A stretch of 64,000 nt of DNA from Hymenochaete sp. R1 (lineage: Eukaryota; Basidiomycota; Agaricomycetes; Hymenochaetales; Hymenochaetaceae): positions 62,001 through 126,000 of the forward strand of contig JAFREE010000020.1 of assembly GCA_019400425.1 (NCBI GenBank). Direction: 5' to 3'. Position numbers and translations under genes: made by a program. Within the stretch, counting starts at the first letter, position 1, and the number at the start of each line of letters is the position of its first letter. Below, piece by piece: positions 24,701 through 35,538 of the stretch. A model generated the notes under the pieces. That model saw nothing but the letters and a program-made list of their open reading frames with translations, was not told the origin of the DNA and searched no databases.

Positions 24701-25060
24701 TCATGACGTGTTGATCATCGCTCCCACTAGCAAGCCAACGACCAGAGTAGGCCCAGCGAACGGTGAGAACGGGTCCACCGTGCATAGTCAAAGTACACAG
24801 AGATCTCGGAGGTTTGTTTGCAGCTTCTGCGGCTTCGTTGAGAATAGGTTTTGTGCTCCAAATCCGCACCTTCGCGTCGAGTCCTCCTGTCGCAATACGA
24901 GAGCCATCGGGGTGCACTGATACTGAAAATATGGACAACCGCTTTGCATTCTCTGTACGTGTTCCATCTATTGATGAGTCGGTCAGAAACGCTCCAAGCC
25001 CTCTAAAAGAGACACAAGATTGCCTTGGTGGACTACCCAAGAGGGTTTTGTGAATCGCAT
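21745..25060 (-). CDS. HIR1: HIR1/HIRA histone chaperone subunit
   Basis: The start is ATG at 25058-25060 (MRFTKPSWVVHQ), followed by a short first intron and FSVSVHPDGSRIATGGLDAK. WD40 repeats form the N-terminal propeller (WASGSDD-like SGRWLASGSDDQHVMIWD, DRFLASTGLDSVVMIW, EFLATQSDDRTVRIWRTTD, VVALGADDNSVSVW). A Ser/Pro-rich linker contains QRRITLNSIP, resembling the HIRA B domain that contacts Asf1. The C-terminal Hira domain includes YDPDLLCWVTVGEDFWRVGS, and the protein ends LLKKSNADE. HIR1 works in the HIR complex, which deposits H3-H4 independently of replication and represses histone genes. The first intron appears to use a GC donor. Confidence 0.93.
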
Positions 25061-25752
25061 GTTGCCCTACCGGACGTTGGGAACTTCTTGAAATGTGGTA
25101 AGAGGCCAAAAGCAACTCTCAGCCTATGAAGTCGACAACTCAAGCGTATCCGTTGCGCGATGGAACATTTGATCGACGCGCTGCGATTGCCAAACTCCTT
25201 GTTCTAAATTTGGCACGGCTTTTTCTGTATTGCTGACTTTCACCTTTTGTCTCTGAACAACGAAGTTTTGTTGTTTTCAACTTCGGAAACGCTTTTGCTT
25301 TTTGATCTTGACGAAAAGTTCTTGGCGTGATTTCGCATCTTATCCACTGCGAACTACTGCGAAATGGGCTTTCAGCCTCTTTACACGTACGACCAATCTA
25401 AACCGACACGACCGTCTGGTATGGCCTGAGAAAGTTTGGACGCATTCGCGATTTCGACTCGATCGGGCCCGAGGTGCAGTAAGGAAACAATTTGGAATTA
25501 CTCTAGGTTTCTTACAATATAATTGGCGTTTACAGGCACACATGCCAGTAGGTATTACTGAACTAAAAGTCAATATTATTCAGCCTAGCGGTATCGATGT
25601 TCCCTTTCAAGGCGTTCAAGTGCAAGTTCAACATGCATAGACTAGGTAAGGGTGCTCGAGGACTCATAGGGACCGGCCAAGCACGACAAGCGAAACCATC
25701 TGCAAGGACCTGGTCACAACGTCAAATCGACTCGGAAGCCGAAGCAAGTCGA
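25061..25752. other. Intergenic, HIR1 promoter side
   Basis: About 690 bp. A 112-codon plus-strand frame (25302-25640) has no family features and no splice partner, so no gene is called. Confidence 0.4.
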
Positions 25753-26667
25753 TCAACTTCGATGTACCGGATAAACATAATGCGGCCGCACGAAGTTACG
25801 CTCATAACTGCTACCACCATCGTGGAGAACTGTATGCTCACTCGTATGGTGGTACTCCTCTTTCGTAGTGGACGATGAAGTGACTAGCCGCAGTGTGTTG
25901 CTCTCCGAGTCGTCCAGGTCATGCTCATCTGCATCGTCTTCGGTGATCACGTCCAGGACCGAAGGATGAAATACATCAACCCTCTGATTACCATGCACAA
26001 GTTGCCTCCCCTCCAACGGCCGTGCATGTATATCAGTGTTGGCATGTGCGACGCGCATCCTGTACTCCATTAAATCGTCGGCCATTGCAGAGTTTCCCGC
26101 GTGCGGTTCCCGGCCAAACAGAGCTTTCCAGGGCCCGTTGAAAGGGTCGTCCCTGGAGACTTGTGCCAGAGAACTCGAGCGAACCCGGTGTTTTCTTCCA
26201 CTCGAATGTATCCGATTTTCATGTCTAGTCTCTTCTATGAGCCTGGAGAGATACGAGAGTCAAAATGCAGCGTCTCACTTAGTTGATCCCGTCCCCAGGG
26301 AAGGCCTTCCCGCCGGTGGCTCACTCAGCCTTCTCGGTCTCAGAGGATATTGTTCCGACAAACTACTCTGAAAAGGAGTGGAAGATGTACGTGATGGCGG
26401 CGTCCTTTGGCGAAAGTCCCTACCACGCTCTGAAGGCAACTTAGCCCAGATGAAGCCCTTTATGGTGAGCGTCCTGTGTTAGCCTGATATGATCTCTCTC
26501 AGCTATTAAATCAAAGCAAATATACATACATCAGTGAGGGACTGAGTCGAATTTGATCTCTGTTCCAGTCCCTGTCCCCGAGGATGCCTCCATCTTAAAT
26601 GCTCGTAGTACTCTTCCGCTGAACGAAGACGTACTTCGTCACTCTTGCAATATGAATCCTGGTTCAT
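25753..26667 (-). CDS. Uncharacterised protein
   Basis: Three exons (26530-26667, 26279-26439, 25753-26242) with strong GTATGT and GTGAGA donors give 262 residues in one continuous frame. I recognise no domain. Visible features are a charged N-terminus (EVRLRSAEEYYEHLRWRH), a Pro/Arg/Ser-rich middle, a segment PFNGPWKALFGREPH, and an acidic stretch ITEDDADEHDLDDSES near residue 210. There is no signal peptide or membrane helix. A TATA box lies 144 bp upstream of the ATG. The exon 2 acceptor is inferred from frame only. Confidence 0.5.
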
Positions 26668-26810
26668 GTCGTTATCAAGAAGGTCTGGAACAAGATTGGG
26701 CGGGAGCGATTATAGACAATTGATACGAAGCGTGTTGCAAAACAACAAACAGAAATATACAAGCTTGGGCTGCTGGTGTTGTGGGCGACCTCGAGAGTAT
26801 GTACGGCCCC

Positions 26811-26817
26811 TTATATA
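26811..26817 (-). promoter_or_regulatory. TATA box upstream of the 262-aa gene
   Basis: The minus strand reads TATATAAGGGGC here, 144 bp before the start codon at 26667. The spacing would allow a 5' UTR of roughly 100 bp. Confidence 0.45.
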
Positions 26818-27459
26818 CATGCGTCGGAAGACGCCTACAATACCGGGTACGTAACTGTGTACACCGGCAGGCCTGCCCTAGTATGGCATTTAGGGCATGG
26901 AGAATGAAAAGATAGACAAGGAAACTCTTCAAAGGGCTTGGGCGCCATCGTAGCTTGCGATAGAAGGGGGACGTTTAGGCCTTTAGGTCTTAAACCCGCA
27001 ATTTTGAGATTCGACGTATACACAGTCGCATTGGCCACTGGCCTCTATTGGAAGGTCAGACCTGAATCAAGGAGGGAATGAGATAAGTTGAATAATTCCC
27101 TAAAGTCACCGAAACGCCTAGTAAAACCCTGTTGTAAAATTTGCACCGGCATAACGGCATCGACATTCCGTGAGACATATGAGAGAGGACGAGGCCATTA
27201 ATATTATATTTATTCTGTAGAAGAAGCTTATTTTCCTAAGTGACGCAGAGAAAAGGTCCTGTGGGAGTAGAATGCATTTATGATTACATTATGCGTGGTT
27301 AACAATTCGCGTTGTGAGAGAGGGCCACAAAAATTAGAAATTGGGGTAAGGATCCTTTGAAGAAGTTGAGCGCATTCAATCAGCGTTTATGCGAGGGAAG
27401 TGTTCCCATTGGAGATGATGAAATTGTTTGGGTTTATAAGTGCGTTTGTCTGATCTGAT
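26818..27459. other. Intergenic, no gene supported
   Basis: About 640 bp between two minus-strand genes. Short frames on the minus strand (26835-27038) have no splice context. Confidence 0.4.
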
Positions 27460-28507
27460 TCAGATATTCAGATAAATACGGCGAAGGTGATGCCGTTTTG
27501 TTCGGGCCCTGCAGATGGGACATTCATGCTTCGAACTGAGCGCCCGGATAATGCAACTGGCCAAATTGTAATTTCAATACCAACACACTCTGCCAAAAAA
27601 AGTAGGACGTACGAAGTGCAGAAAACGTGCCCACATTTTCCCGTACTGAGATCCTCTGAATCATCTATGCAGAGAGGGCAGGTATACTTGAAGCGCGACG
27701 GTGTCACTCTTTTAACCGAGTCTGGGGACTCAGAAAGAGTGCTGGACGAGGAAATGTGACGTTTTTGAGGCACGGATGAAGTGGATCGGGTTGTTCGTAG
27801 ACTAGGGCGACTGTCTTCCATGGTTTCACTTGAATCTGAGGAATACGTATCGGATTCTTCGTCAGAATCGTCATGTCCTTCCTCACTGGAGGTTCCATCA
27901 TCAGAATGATCAAGAATATCAGAAGGTATAGTTTCTTCGTCTTCTTCGGAACTATCCTCTTCTCCAGAGGATGCGAAATTTGATATATTGCCTTCAAGGT
28001 AACTTCCCTCGCTTTCACCAGAAGAGCTATCATCCTGAACTTCGACGAGTACATTCGTTGACGTCCGCCTATCGTTATTACGACGGCGAGCAGCTTCATG
28101 CTCGTTTGACGAACCAATGGAGGAGTTCGTCTCAGAGTCCGAAGTAAAGTTGTGTCCGGCGAGCTCTGCTCTTGCTATAATTCGTCGCTCCAGCTCATCA
28201 GCTATTTCTTCATCAGAACGACGCGTATTGTCTCGACCGTGTCTACGACTTCGAGCCTGGCAACATTTCAAACTCATAATCAAGTCCAGAAATCTACTTG
28301 ACTCACCCGAGAAGAGTTTCGGTTAGCTCTGCGTGCTTCCTCGTGGATTTCTGATCGGCAGCGGTGTGCTCCTAACGATGGCAATAATTCAAACCCGACG
28401 CCATAGATTAAAAATCAATGATTAAGCTTACTGGTGATTAGATGATGTCGATAGTCAAGGATCGAGTTAAAGTTACGGTGGCAAGGCGAGCATCTGTAAT
28501 TTGGCAT
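27460..28507 (-). CDS. RING-finger E3 ligase candidate with N-terminal Cys/His cluster
   Basis: Four exons (28432-28507, 28307-28371, 27613-28256, 27460-27556) give 293 residues. The N-terminus YRCSPCHRNFNSILDYRHH reads as a C2H2-like finger, with further Cys/His just after. The middle is very acidic and Ser-rich (EEDSSEEDEE). The C-terminal RING is rebuilt across the last intron: CPLCIDD, GKCGHVFCTSCI, ECPICRAR, ending LRRIYLNI. A small C-terminal RING with that ending and an acidic region recalls Slx8/RNF4-type ubiquitin ligases that act on sumoylated nuclear proteins. SUMO-interacting motifs are not certain, so the specific function is inferred. Confidence 0.8.
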
Positions 28508-28774
28508 GATTCACTGACAGATGCGCCAGTGAAACGAGGCGTTGAGGGAAGAGACAAGAGAGAAAGAGACTGAGGTAAAGGTAACGCGGTCATAAAAACG
28601 CCCAATGATGGGCACGTGATGACGCGTTGTGCGTCTCGGTTAAAGCCTAACCTCCATCTCTTCCAGCTTTGATGAAGATGAAGTGAGTGGCATCATCTCT
28701 TCGAACAGTACACCAACACCACTAAGCCTTTTCTTCCCCGCTCAAGAATACCAACGTATCTCTCAAACAAATAA
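28508..28774. promoter_or_regulatory. Divergent promoter, RING gene and DUF4336 gene
   Basis: 267 bp between two divergent start codons. A CACGTGA E-box-like site lies near 28613. No TATA box is clear. Confidence 0.4.
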
Positions 28775-29904
28775 ATGTCGGAAACAATCATCCGAGAAGT
28801 CGTGAAGGATGTATGGACGTTTTCTCGGTTCGCGCAATCATAAAGCTTTCTTCTGCCAGTGGGATTCTGTTCTAATCATATAACGTATCCCCAAAGTCCT
28901 TTCGCGCGATTTGGCTTCATGCCAATTGGGGGTAGGTCGACGGCAGTCAAACTCTCCGATGGGAATGTTTGGGTCCTCGCCAGTACACCGCTTGACTCGG
29001 AGACGAAATCCAAGTTGAGTGAGCTTGGGCTTGTGAAGTACATTGTTGGCCCAGACCTTGTCCACAATCTCTACTTGTGTGAGTGGCAGAGACGTGGCGC
29101 TGAGATCACACTCTCAGTTTATCTGTTATCTTGAACACAGCGGAATTCAAACGTGCCTACCCTGACGCAAAGCTTATTGGAGTGGAAGGACATCTGAAAA
29201 ACTCCGAGCTCAAGGATCTCAAATTTGACGGAGGTATAACAATAGATTTTTTGAGTGGCACATTGTCGTTGACCGGTTCTTGGTGCTTCTAGTCTACGGG
29301 AAAGACCCGCATGATACGAACTATGGATTTGAAGGGGATATCCAGTCGTGGTTAGTGCGCGAACTAAAGTTTATTCGCGTGCTATACTAATTCTATTCAG
29401 TTATTTCTCTGGTTTTCAAAACGAGGATGTGGCATTCAACCACATTGCGTCAGGAACGTTGATTCAAGCGGATCTTCTGTTTAATCTACCTGCAACTGAA
29501 CAAGTACGCTGGTTCTAATCTTCTTTCCGGCTACTGTTCATGATTATCGACCGCTATTTTAGTACTCGAAATCAAAGTCGTCATTCAGGTTTCCTTTCTT
29601 CAACAACTGGATGAGTCCGTACTCAAGATTCCATCAACAAACTGTATGGTCTCTAGGCAAAAACAAAGAGTACGCTCATGCTTAATAAGTTGGCACAATA
29701 TAAAGAGTACTAACCCCGTAGAAGGACGATGAAACAGGATGCGAAAACTGTTGCGGGATGGAACTTTGATAGGATTATCCCGTGCCATGGGGTGTGTAAG
29801 TTTATTTTATATGAAACGCTTTTCTAATTATGGCGATACAGGACGTTATCGAGAAAGGAGGAAAGAGTGCTTGGCTGGATGTTTATAAATGGTACCTCCA
29901 GTGA
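28775..29904 (+). CDS. DUF4336 protein
   Basis: Eight exons (28775-28827, 28897-29078, 29141-29233, 29293-29350, 29401-29503, 29563-29669, 29722-29791, 29842-29904) give 242 residues. It opens SETIIREVVKDVWTFSRPF, then GRSTAVKLSDGNVWVLASTP, LVKYIVGPDLVHN, AYPDAKLIGVEG and RIIPCHGDVIEKGGKSAW, the order seen in DUF4336 proteins common in basidiomycetes. The fold resembles metallo-beta-lactamases (the CHGD motif sits where a metal-binding His-x-Asp would), but the full metal ligand set is not evident and the substrate is unknown. No targeting signal is visible, so it is probably cytosolic. Confidence 0.8.
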
Positions 29905-30976
29905 ACTCTGCCTCTCAAGCTCCTGCAGTGTACTGGTAATCCCTCGATCGGACAATTCTATCGATCTTACTCTCTTGTGCCCTGCTCTCCATCATAATTG
30001 GTCACACTCGCGCCATTCCCATCAGTCTAATTCCTCTTTGACTCGCAACAAAACTCAATGGTGGGTAGCTTATCTAACCCCCTTTCGGCCGTTGAACGGC
30101 ATAAGTATCAAAGTTCAAATCTACTGTGAGAAGCTTTTCAGCTTGAGCAGACGTCAATTTTGTGTCTGAAGCTCGTGTTGCACATACGGAAGTATGAAAC
30201 GGTTGCAAACAATAAGAGCGAATCCCATCACTTTCCGACGTAGAGCTGCTACAGATCTGAAGGTTTTACAAGGCTAGATTATTTCATGTACGCGCACGGC
30301 GGTCCTCTATACGATCCCTCCTCTGTTCATCGACGGCGATCTTCTTCCCTACTGTCGAGCTGAGACCCCGATACCAATCATCCCTAGGTTCACGGCTCGC
30401 GGTAAGAAAGGATTGGCTTCCATTTTAAGTAGAATGGTTTTCTTTGCTTCCGATACCGGTAGAAAAGCAAGTACAAAAAAGGTCGACGCGAGAATATGGC
30501 TCTCACAACTTCGCTGCTCGCGTGCTAGAATTCGGTTTTTGTTTGTTTGATCATATCGAGCTCACCCGTATTCGTAGGAGGAACTTCGATAAGAAGCGGA
30601 GAAGGTTCTCCCATTCACATCAGCACTCCAGCATCGCAGGTATGATTTACCGCTCAAGTTAGCCGTTCGGGCAGCCTTGCGAAGTTCCGGAAAACGTGGA
30701 GAAGAGGGTGGCTCCAGACCGTGAAGTGGCAGGAGTTTTGTGCTAAACTTGTTTAACCGGAAGGGGTGCAGGGTGCCAACATCAATCATTAACGCCTCGG
30801 AAACCGTCAAATTTGACTGCACGATTTGCAAATTTCTGAGTAAGGTCGGTGGCCTTTTCGTCTTACGAACCTCACAAACAACGATGAGATCTTATTTATT
30901 AGAACAGGACAGCGGTAATTGAAACACAGCCTCAACACGAGTGGCAAGTTTTGTGCGAATAAGGATGAGAAGCTAG
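29905..30976. other. Intergenic, no gene supported
   Basis: About 1.1 kb downstream of the DUF4336 gene. Several 60-100 codon frames overlap without protein features. Confidence 0.35.
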
Positions 30977-30979
30977 TCT

Positions 30980-31211
30980 CACAGCAGGCAACGTCGAATC
31001 ATCTGGCCTAACATATCCATCGAAAAGTGTGAAATATATTCGTTATATGTTTTGGGGTTTTCAAGGTCGAAAATATATTCCAATCCCCCTGCCAAAGTAA
31101 GGATATATTTTCGGATTTATTGACACAAAAATATCCCAAAACATATAATGCATATATTTCACACTTTTTGACAAATATGTCCAGCCAAATGATTTGACTA
31201 TGCCTGCTGTG
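30980..31211. mobile_element. MITE-like element with ~80-bp terminal inverted repeats
   Basis: The ends CACAGCAGGCA and TGCCTGCTGTG are perfect inverted repeats. Aligned in register, the first 80 bp of each arm agree at about four positions in five, and an inner pair (about 31068-31081 and 31100-31113) also pairs after a short insertion, so the element could fold into one long hairpin with a ~20-nt loop. The 3 bp TCT flanks both sides (30977-30979, 31212-31214), consistent with a target-site duplication. It is 232 bp, AT-rich and codes for nothing. A 3-bp duplication and CACAG ends would suit a CACTA/CMC-like or Harbinger-like source; the class is inferred. Confidence 0.8.
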
Positions 31212-31214
31212 TCT

Positions 31215-31783
31215 GCGAATTCATGCCTCTTTCCTTCCGCGTTTTTAATCCTCTTTCTTTTTTTTGCTTCCGGGCCCAACTTCAGAGCATGGGAATGACG
31301 TGGCCAAGTTGCTCCACCGTCTCGCATATCGAATGGACACGGAACTCATACTGTGAGTGTCCGAAATCATGGCATCGGAGTCTTCATTGCAATCTCCTCT
31401 TGGCGAGGTAATGACTTAAAATACTGGTGCCAGCTATGCGACCAACTGCCAATTTCAAATTCGTTTTTCACGCCGAGTCGCGGTGAGCTCGGAAAAGCAG
31501 CGATCACCGATGGAAATCTCCTACTGAGGAGGTCGAATCATCATGATGCCCGTCCTCCGCTCAAGGTTAGCGGCACATTTACGAGCCTGCCCGTCCCGAA
31601 AGCCGTGGAGTTCATGGAGATAGGGATGCATACACGAAAGGGTACCAGAAAGGGACTGGTATAAAGAGGTCGTCCCTTCAACGCCCTTACGCATCCGTAT
31701 CATATCACTGCGAAGTACCAGTCATCCGCCCCCTCTACCTTCGTTCACTTTCCTCGACTCTTTGCACTCGCCCATCTTTAACT
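31215..31783. other. Upstream region of the methyltransferase gene
   Basis: About 570 bp with no supported gene. A TATA box (TATAAAG) sits at about 31660-31666, 118 bp before the start codon. Confidence 0.4.
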
Positions 31784-33319
31784 ATGAGCGCCACAGAGAC
31801 TATTTCCGAATGGGTTCCCGAAGGCCTTAAGGATAAATTTGGACGACTCATGAATAGCGAGGTCTGTAAGACGCCCACCTACCTTCGGGATATTGACTTA
31901 ATCCCTTGTGTAGACGTATGGGCTACCTTCCGACAAAAAGGAAATGGATGTGAGCCCGCTACCATTGTTCAGTGTTGTGTATGTTTAACAAGAAATCCTA
32001 GCGCTTGACTCTCCAACATAAAATCTGGACATTAATGGCGGACGGCCTATATCCACGACAGGCCGAGGGAGTCCTCCAGAGAGCTTTAAAGAGGGCGGGG
32101 AGTGAAAGTAGGCCGCCAATGATACTGGACATTGGGTCAGGATCTGGGACATGGTAAATTTGCATTCCGCATTTGGTGCATTTACCAATCGAGACTGATC
32201 TTCCTGGATAGGGCCGTGGAGATGGCGCAGAAGTTCCCACAAGCAAAGGTTGTTGGAATGGACCTTGCACTCAGCACTCCTCCGTAAGCTTCTGTTGTTT
32301 CATGTTCCATTCCCATCGCATGTTCTCAGTTCCTCATCATGTCTTCGTATCGCAGTATGACGCCCATTAATTGCCAGTAAGCGAGCCGCTTACATCTTCC
32401 CAAAAGATCTTGCTTATAGTGAGGTTATTTTAAACAGATTCATCAAGTGCGATGTAGTGGCGGAGCTTGAGAAATTCGTAGGCCAATTTGATATTATTCA
32501 ATGCAGAAGCGTGGCCAAACACGTGAGTGTGGCGTTAACCAATCGTATTGATAAATTCAAGTAACTCACAATGACCCCTTTTTTCATAGGTCCCGAATGC
32601 CCAGGAGCTCACACATAACATTGGAAAGGCCCTCCGCTCCGGTACGGAGGTCAAATAACTGAGCATAATGTCTCGCTAATAGTTCGAAATCCAGGCGGGG
32701 TGTTCTTTTTCGCCGATGCCGCAACGGGTGTCTATCAGGTTAATCTAGAGCTTTACCCACTCGCGCTCCCTGACAAGTCCTACGAAGAGAATATTGGACG
32801 AAGCTGGTTTGCTTTCTGGCTGTACCAGGTTACCCAGCGTTGGATGTCGAAATCGGGAGAAAACACAGATGGCGACAAGCTACCTACGCTTATGGCCAAT
32901 GACGGCCAATTTGAGGATATTCATAGCCAGATTTACCATACTCCGATTGCTTGGGATGGCGGCGCCGTTGTTGGTAATGGTAATGGAACAGAAATAGGAG
33001 CATTCATGGCGCTTAATCGTGCTGTAAGCAGTTAAATTGAGTGTCCTAGGGAATTGCCCCCCCATTAACTACGTATCTGATTCGTAGGAATTCTTGCACT
33101 CGAGTAAGCCAGTGCTCCTTGCCTCGGGTCTTCCCGCAAGCACTGTGGAGAGCTGGGCTCAAAATGTTCAGAAAGAAGCCTGTGACTCTTCAATGAAGCC
33201 ACTTATGAAATGGTAAGTAATCTCGATTTTATCGTTGTCGTGATTGTCATACTAAACCGCGGCGTCAAAGGGCCATCTCGTGGGCTCTCAAGTCGGATCG
33301 ACCGGTAGCAAATCTCTGA
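31784..33319 (+). CDS. Class I SAM-dependent methyltransferase
   Basis: The start is ATG at 31784 (SATETISEWVPEGLKDKF). After short introns comes YGLPSDKKEMD, RLTLQHKIWTLMADGLYP, and the SAM-binding motif I ILDIGSGSGTWAVEMA. VVGMDLALS is the acidic strand-2 loop, FDIIQCRSVAKH is motif IV and GGVFFFADA is the post-motif strand. The last exon starts after 33260 and ends SDRPVANL. The order matches fungal UMTA/LaeA-like methyltransferases, many of unknown substrate. No O- or N-methyl specificity can be read. It stands alone between a transposable element and a secreted glucanase, so context gives no pathway. Confidence 0.85.
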
Positions 33320-33833
33320 AAAGGCGCTTCCAATACAGCCCGCTTTTTCCCTTCTTTGTATTTTACGGATAAGAGTACTATTGCTTTTAAAAACAACGAA
33401 GATGATTGGGTCGGACAGGTTCACTTAGTCACGTACACATAGCTTACTAGTCTATTCGGTGTATAGTATATAAAAACAACTTACTTTGGCGTGACATACT
33501 GGATCGGTTTGATACTATACGAAAACATGATGAGGCCGTATTTCCGTTACGACTATTTTCTGTATGGATATAATTTGAAGGCATCGCGCGCGTTCAGGAA
33601 ATAATGCTTTCAAGTAGTATGGCAAAGATTCGGGGCATCTTCGCTTGGCACGTAGTAGAATTAAATTCGGAACGTCATCTACGGGAAAATGTGCTAGTGC
33701 ATTCATATCCGTTTTTCAAAGACACAAAAGTGGAGAATAGTCGCGCCGAGGATAGTCATTTCTAGGCGCAATATGCAACACAGGTGATGTCTGCCACGCA
33801 TCGAAGGTCTATGACTATATCCCTCTGATGGAC
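33320..33833. other. Intergenic, no gene supported
   Basis: About 510 bp of mostly AT-rich sequence between the methyltransferase and the GH12 promoter. Confidence 0.4.
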
Positions 33834-33840
33834 TATAAAA
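33834..33840 (+). promoter_or_regulatory. TATA box of the GH12 gene
   Basis: TATAAAA, 67 bp upstream of the GH12 start codon, a spacing typical for a strongly inducible secreted-enzyme gene. Confidence 0.55.
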
Positions 33841-33906
33841 CACAGTACGTTGATGCCCTCGAAAAACACATTTTTTCAGTGAACACCTCGACTGCTCCAG
33901 TATATC

Positions 33907-35091
33907 ATGTTGTACCCTCTTGTTGCCTTGTCAATTGCCGCTGTTACAGTTGCACAGACTCTAACAGGTCCCTTTGACTGCCAATCGGCTGGGGACTTCA
34001 CACTCTGCCAAAACCTTTGGGGAAGAGGTATGAGAATCGATATATCTGTGCAAAATAATTTCTTATCGTGAGGCTTAAGCTGCTGGTGTTGGGGCTCAGA
34101 ACTCTACGTTGATCAGTGCTGACGGCGATACCATATCTTGGGAAACTGTCTGGACTTGGGCGAATAGCGAAAATAGTGTGAAAAGCTGTGAGTGAGGATC
34201 TTGAAAGCGTAATCATACTCACAAGGGTCGCATTTCAACAGATGCTAACGTTCAGTCCGATACCGCAAAGGGCGTGCAGGTGAATGGTGCTAAAATACTC
34301 AGTGGAACCATTCCTGACCAAAACAGCTGTCCGATATCGCGTCTGCTCCAACCTCCTGGAGCTGGACCTACAAGACCCAGTCTGAAGGCATTCGAGCGGA
34401 TGTTTCGTGAGTATTGATTCTGGCGTGGGTGAATTTGAGCGGCCACCTCATGGAGTGATAGTTACGATATCTGGCTTGGTCCTGAGGCAAATGCGGACCC
34501 CGCTTCTGCTGATTCGGCTTATGAAGTGTAAGTTGTGGACGTCCTTACCAAGGGCAAGACCGCTAAATCAAAATGCAGTATGATTTGGTTGTCGGGAAAG
34601 GGAGGGTGAGTTCCCGCCAGCAATAACATATACTGCTTTTTTTTTTTTACTTCTGACTGAGAATATATATAGCATCCAGCCAGTAGGGTCCCAGCATGCG
34701 ACGGGCATTGAGTTGGCAAATCATACCTGGAACCTGTGGACTGGTCCGAATACCAACTGGCAAGTTCTATCATTCGTCAGCCAGGACGGCGATATCACGG
34801 ACTTCAATGCGGATTTGAACGACTTTTTCGGTAAGTCGCTGCGCGCCGTTTCCGCCAGCCTGCCCGCTCAATTTTTTTTCAGAATACATTACCCAAAACA
34901 ACGGGGTTGCTTCGTCCCAGGTAGTCGAAAACCTAATTCCCCCTTATTTTACGCTTCACGGGCTATTAGGACTTACCATTAATTCGTTTTTTTTTTAGTT
35001 CCTGCAAGCGATTCAGACGGGAACCGAACCTTTCACGGGGAATGCAGACTTACTTATAAATACTTACAGTGTTTCCATCAGCTCAAAGTAA
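33907..35091 (+). CDS. GH12 endoglucanase/xyloglucanase, secreted
   Basis: A signal peptide (LYPLVALSIAAVTVAQ) leads into LTGPFDCQSAGDFTLCQNLWG, then VGAQNSTLIS, ISWETVWTW, SAPTSWSWTYKTQSEG and DIWLGPEA. The nucleophile is the Glu before VMIWLSGKGG, rebuilt across an intron near 34530-34577. ANHTWNLWTGPNTNWQVLSF follows, and the acid/base Glu lies in QTGTEPFTGNADL. Both GH12 catalytic glutamates and the two N-terminal cysteines are therefore present. At about 240 residues it is a single catalytic domain without a cellulose-binding module. It should cut beta-1,4-glucan or xyloglucan in plant walls. Seven or more introns interrupt it. Confidence 0.92.
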
Positions 35092-35538
35092 AGAGCTTAA
35101 GTACTCCTTTCGAGACCGATAAAATTCTGAAAGACCGTCAAAGTTAAAAATACAGGCATCATAGTTACTGCTCACCGAGCTTCCCATAAACGACCATGCG
35201 ATTGAAGGATGCTTCTGACGCCTTCAATAAGGCACAAAGCTTTAAGTAACGATTCGGATGGAATTGATTTCTTCATCCTATGACCCTACGCATGACGAGC
35301 ACTATTGTAGGTTGGGCTTCTTAACTCGGCTATGATACCAAAAGCAGCAGACTCACTGTGGGCGGACACGTGATTGAAAATGACTTCTTCACATTGAGTC
35401 TAAAGCACAAAAAAGCCACTCCGAAACGCGAATGACAGAAAGACGAAAAGAGGAACGCAAATCGAAAGCATCTTTACAAAGCAAGGAAGTGGAGAAGATG
35501 ATGAAGTGATCCGGACTTTTTTTTAAAATCTGATATAT
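35092..35538. other. Convergent intergenic, no gene
   Basis: About 450 bp between the GH12 and BUR1 3' ends with no coding support. Confidence 0.5.
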
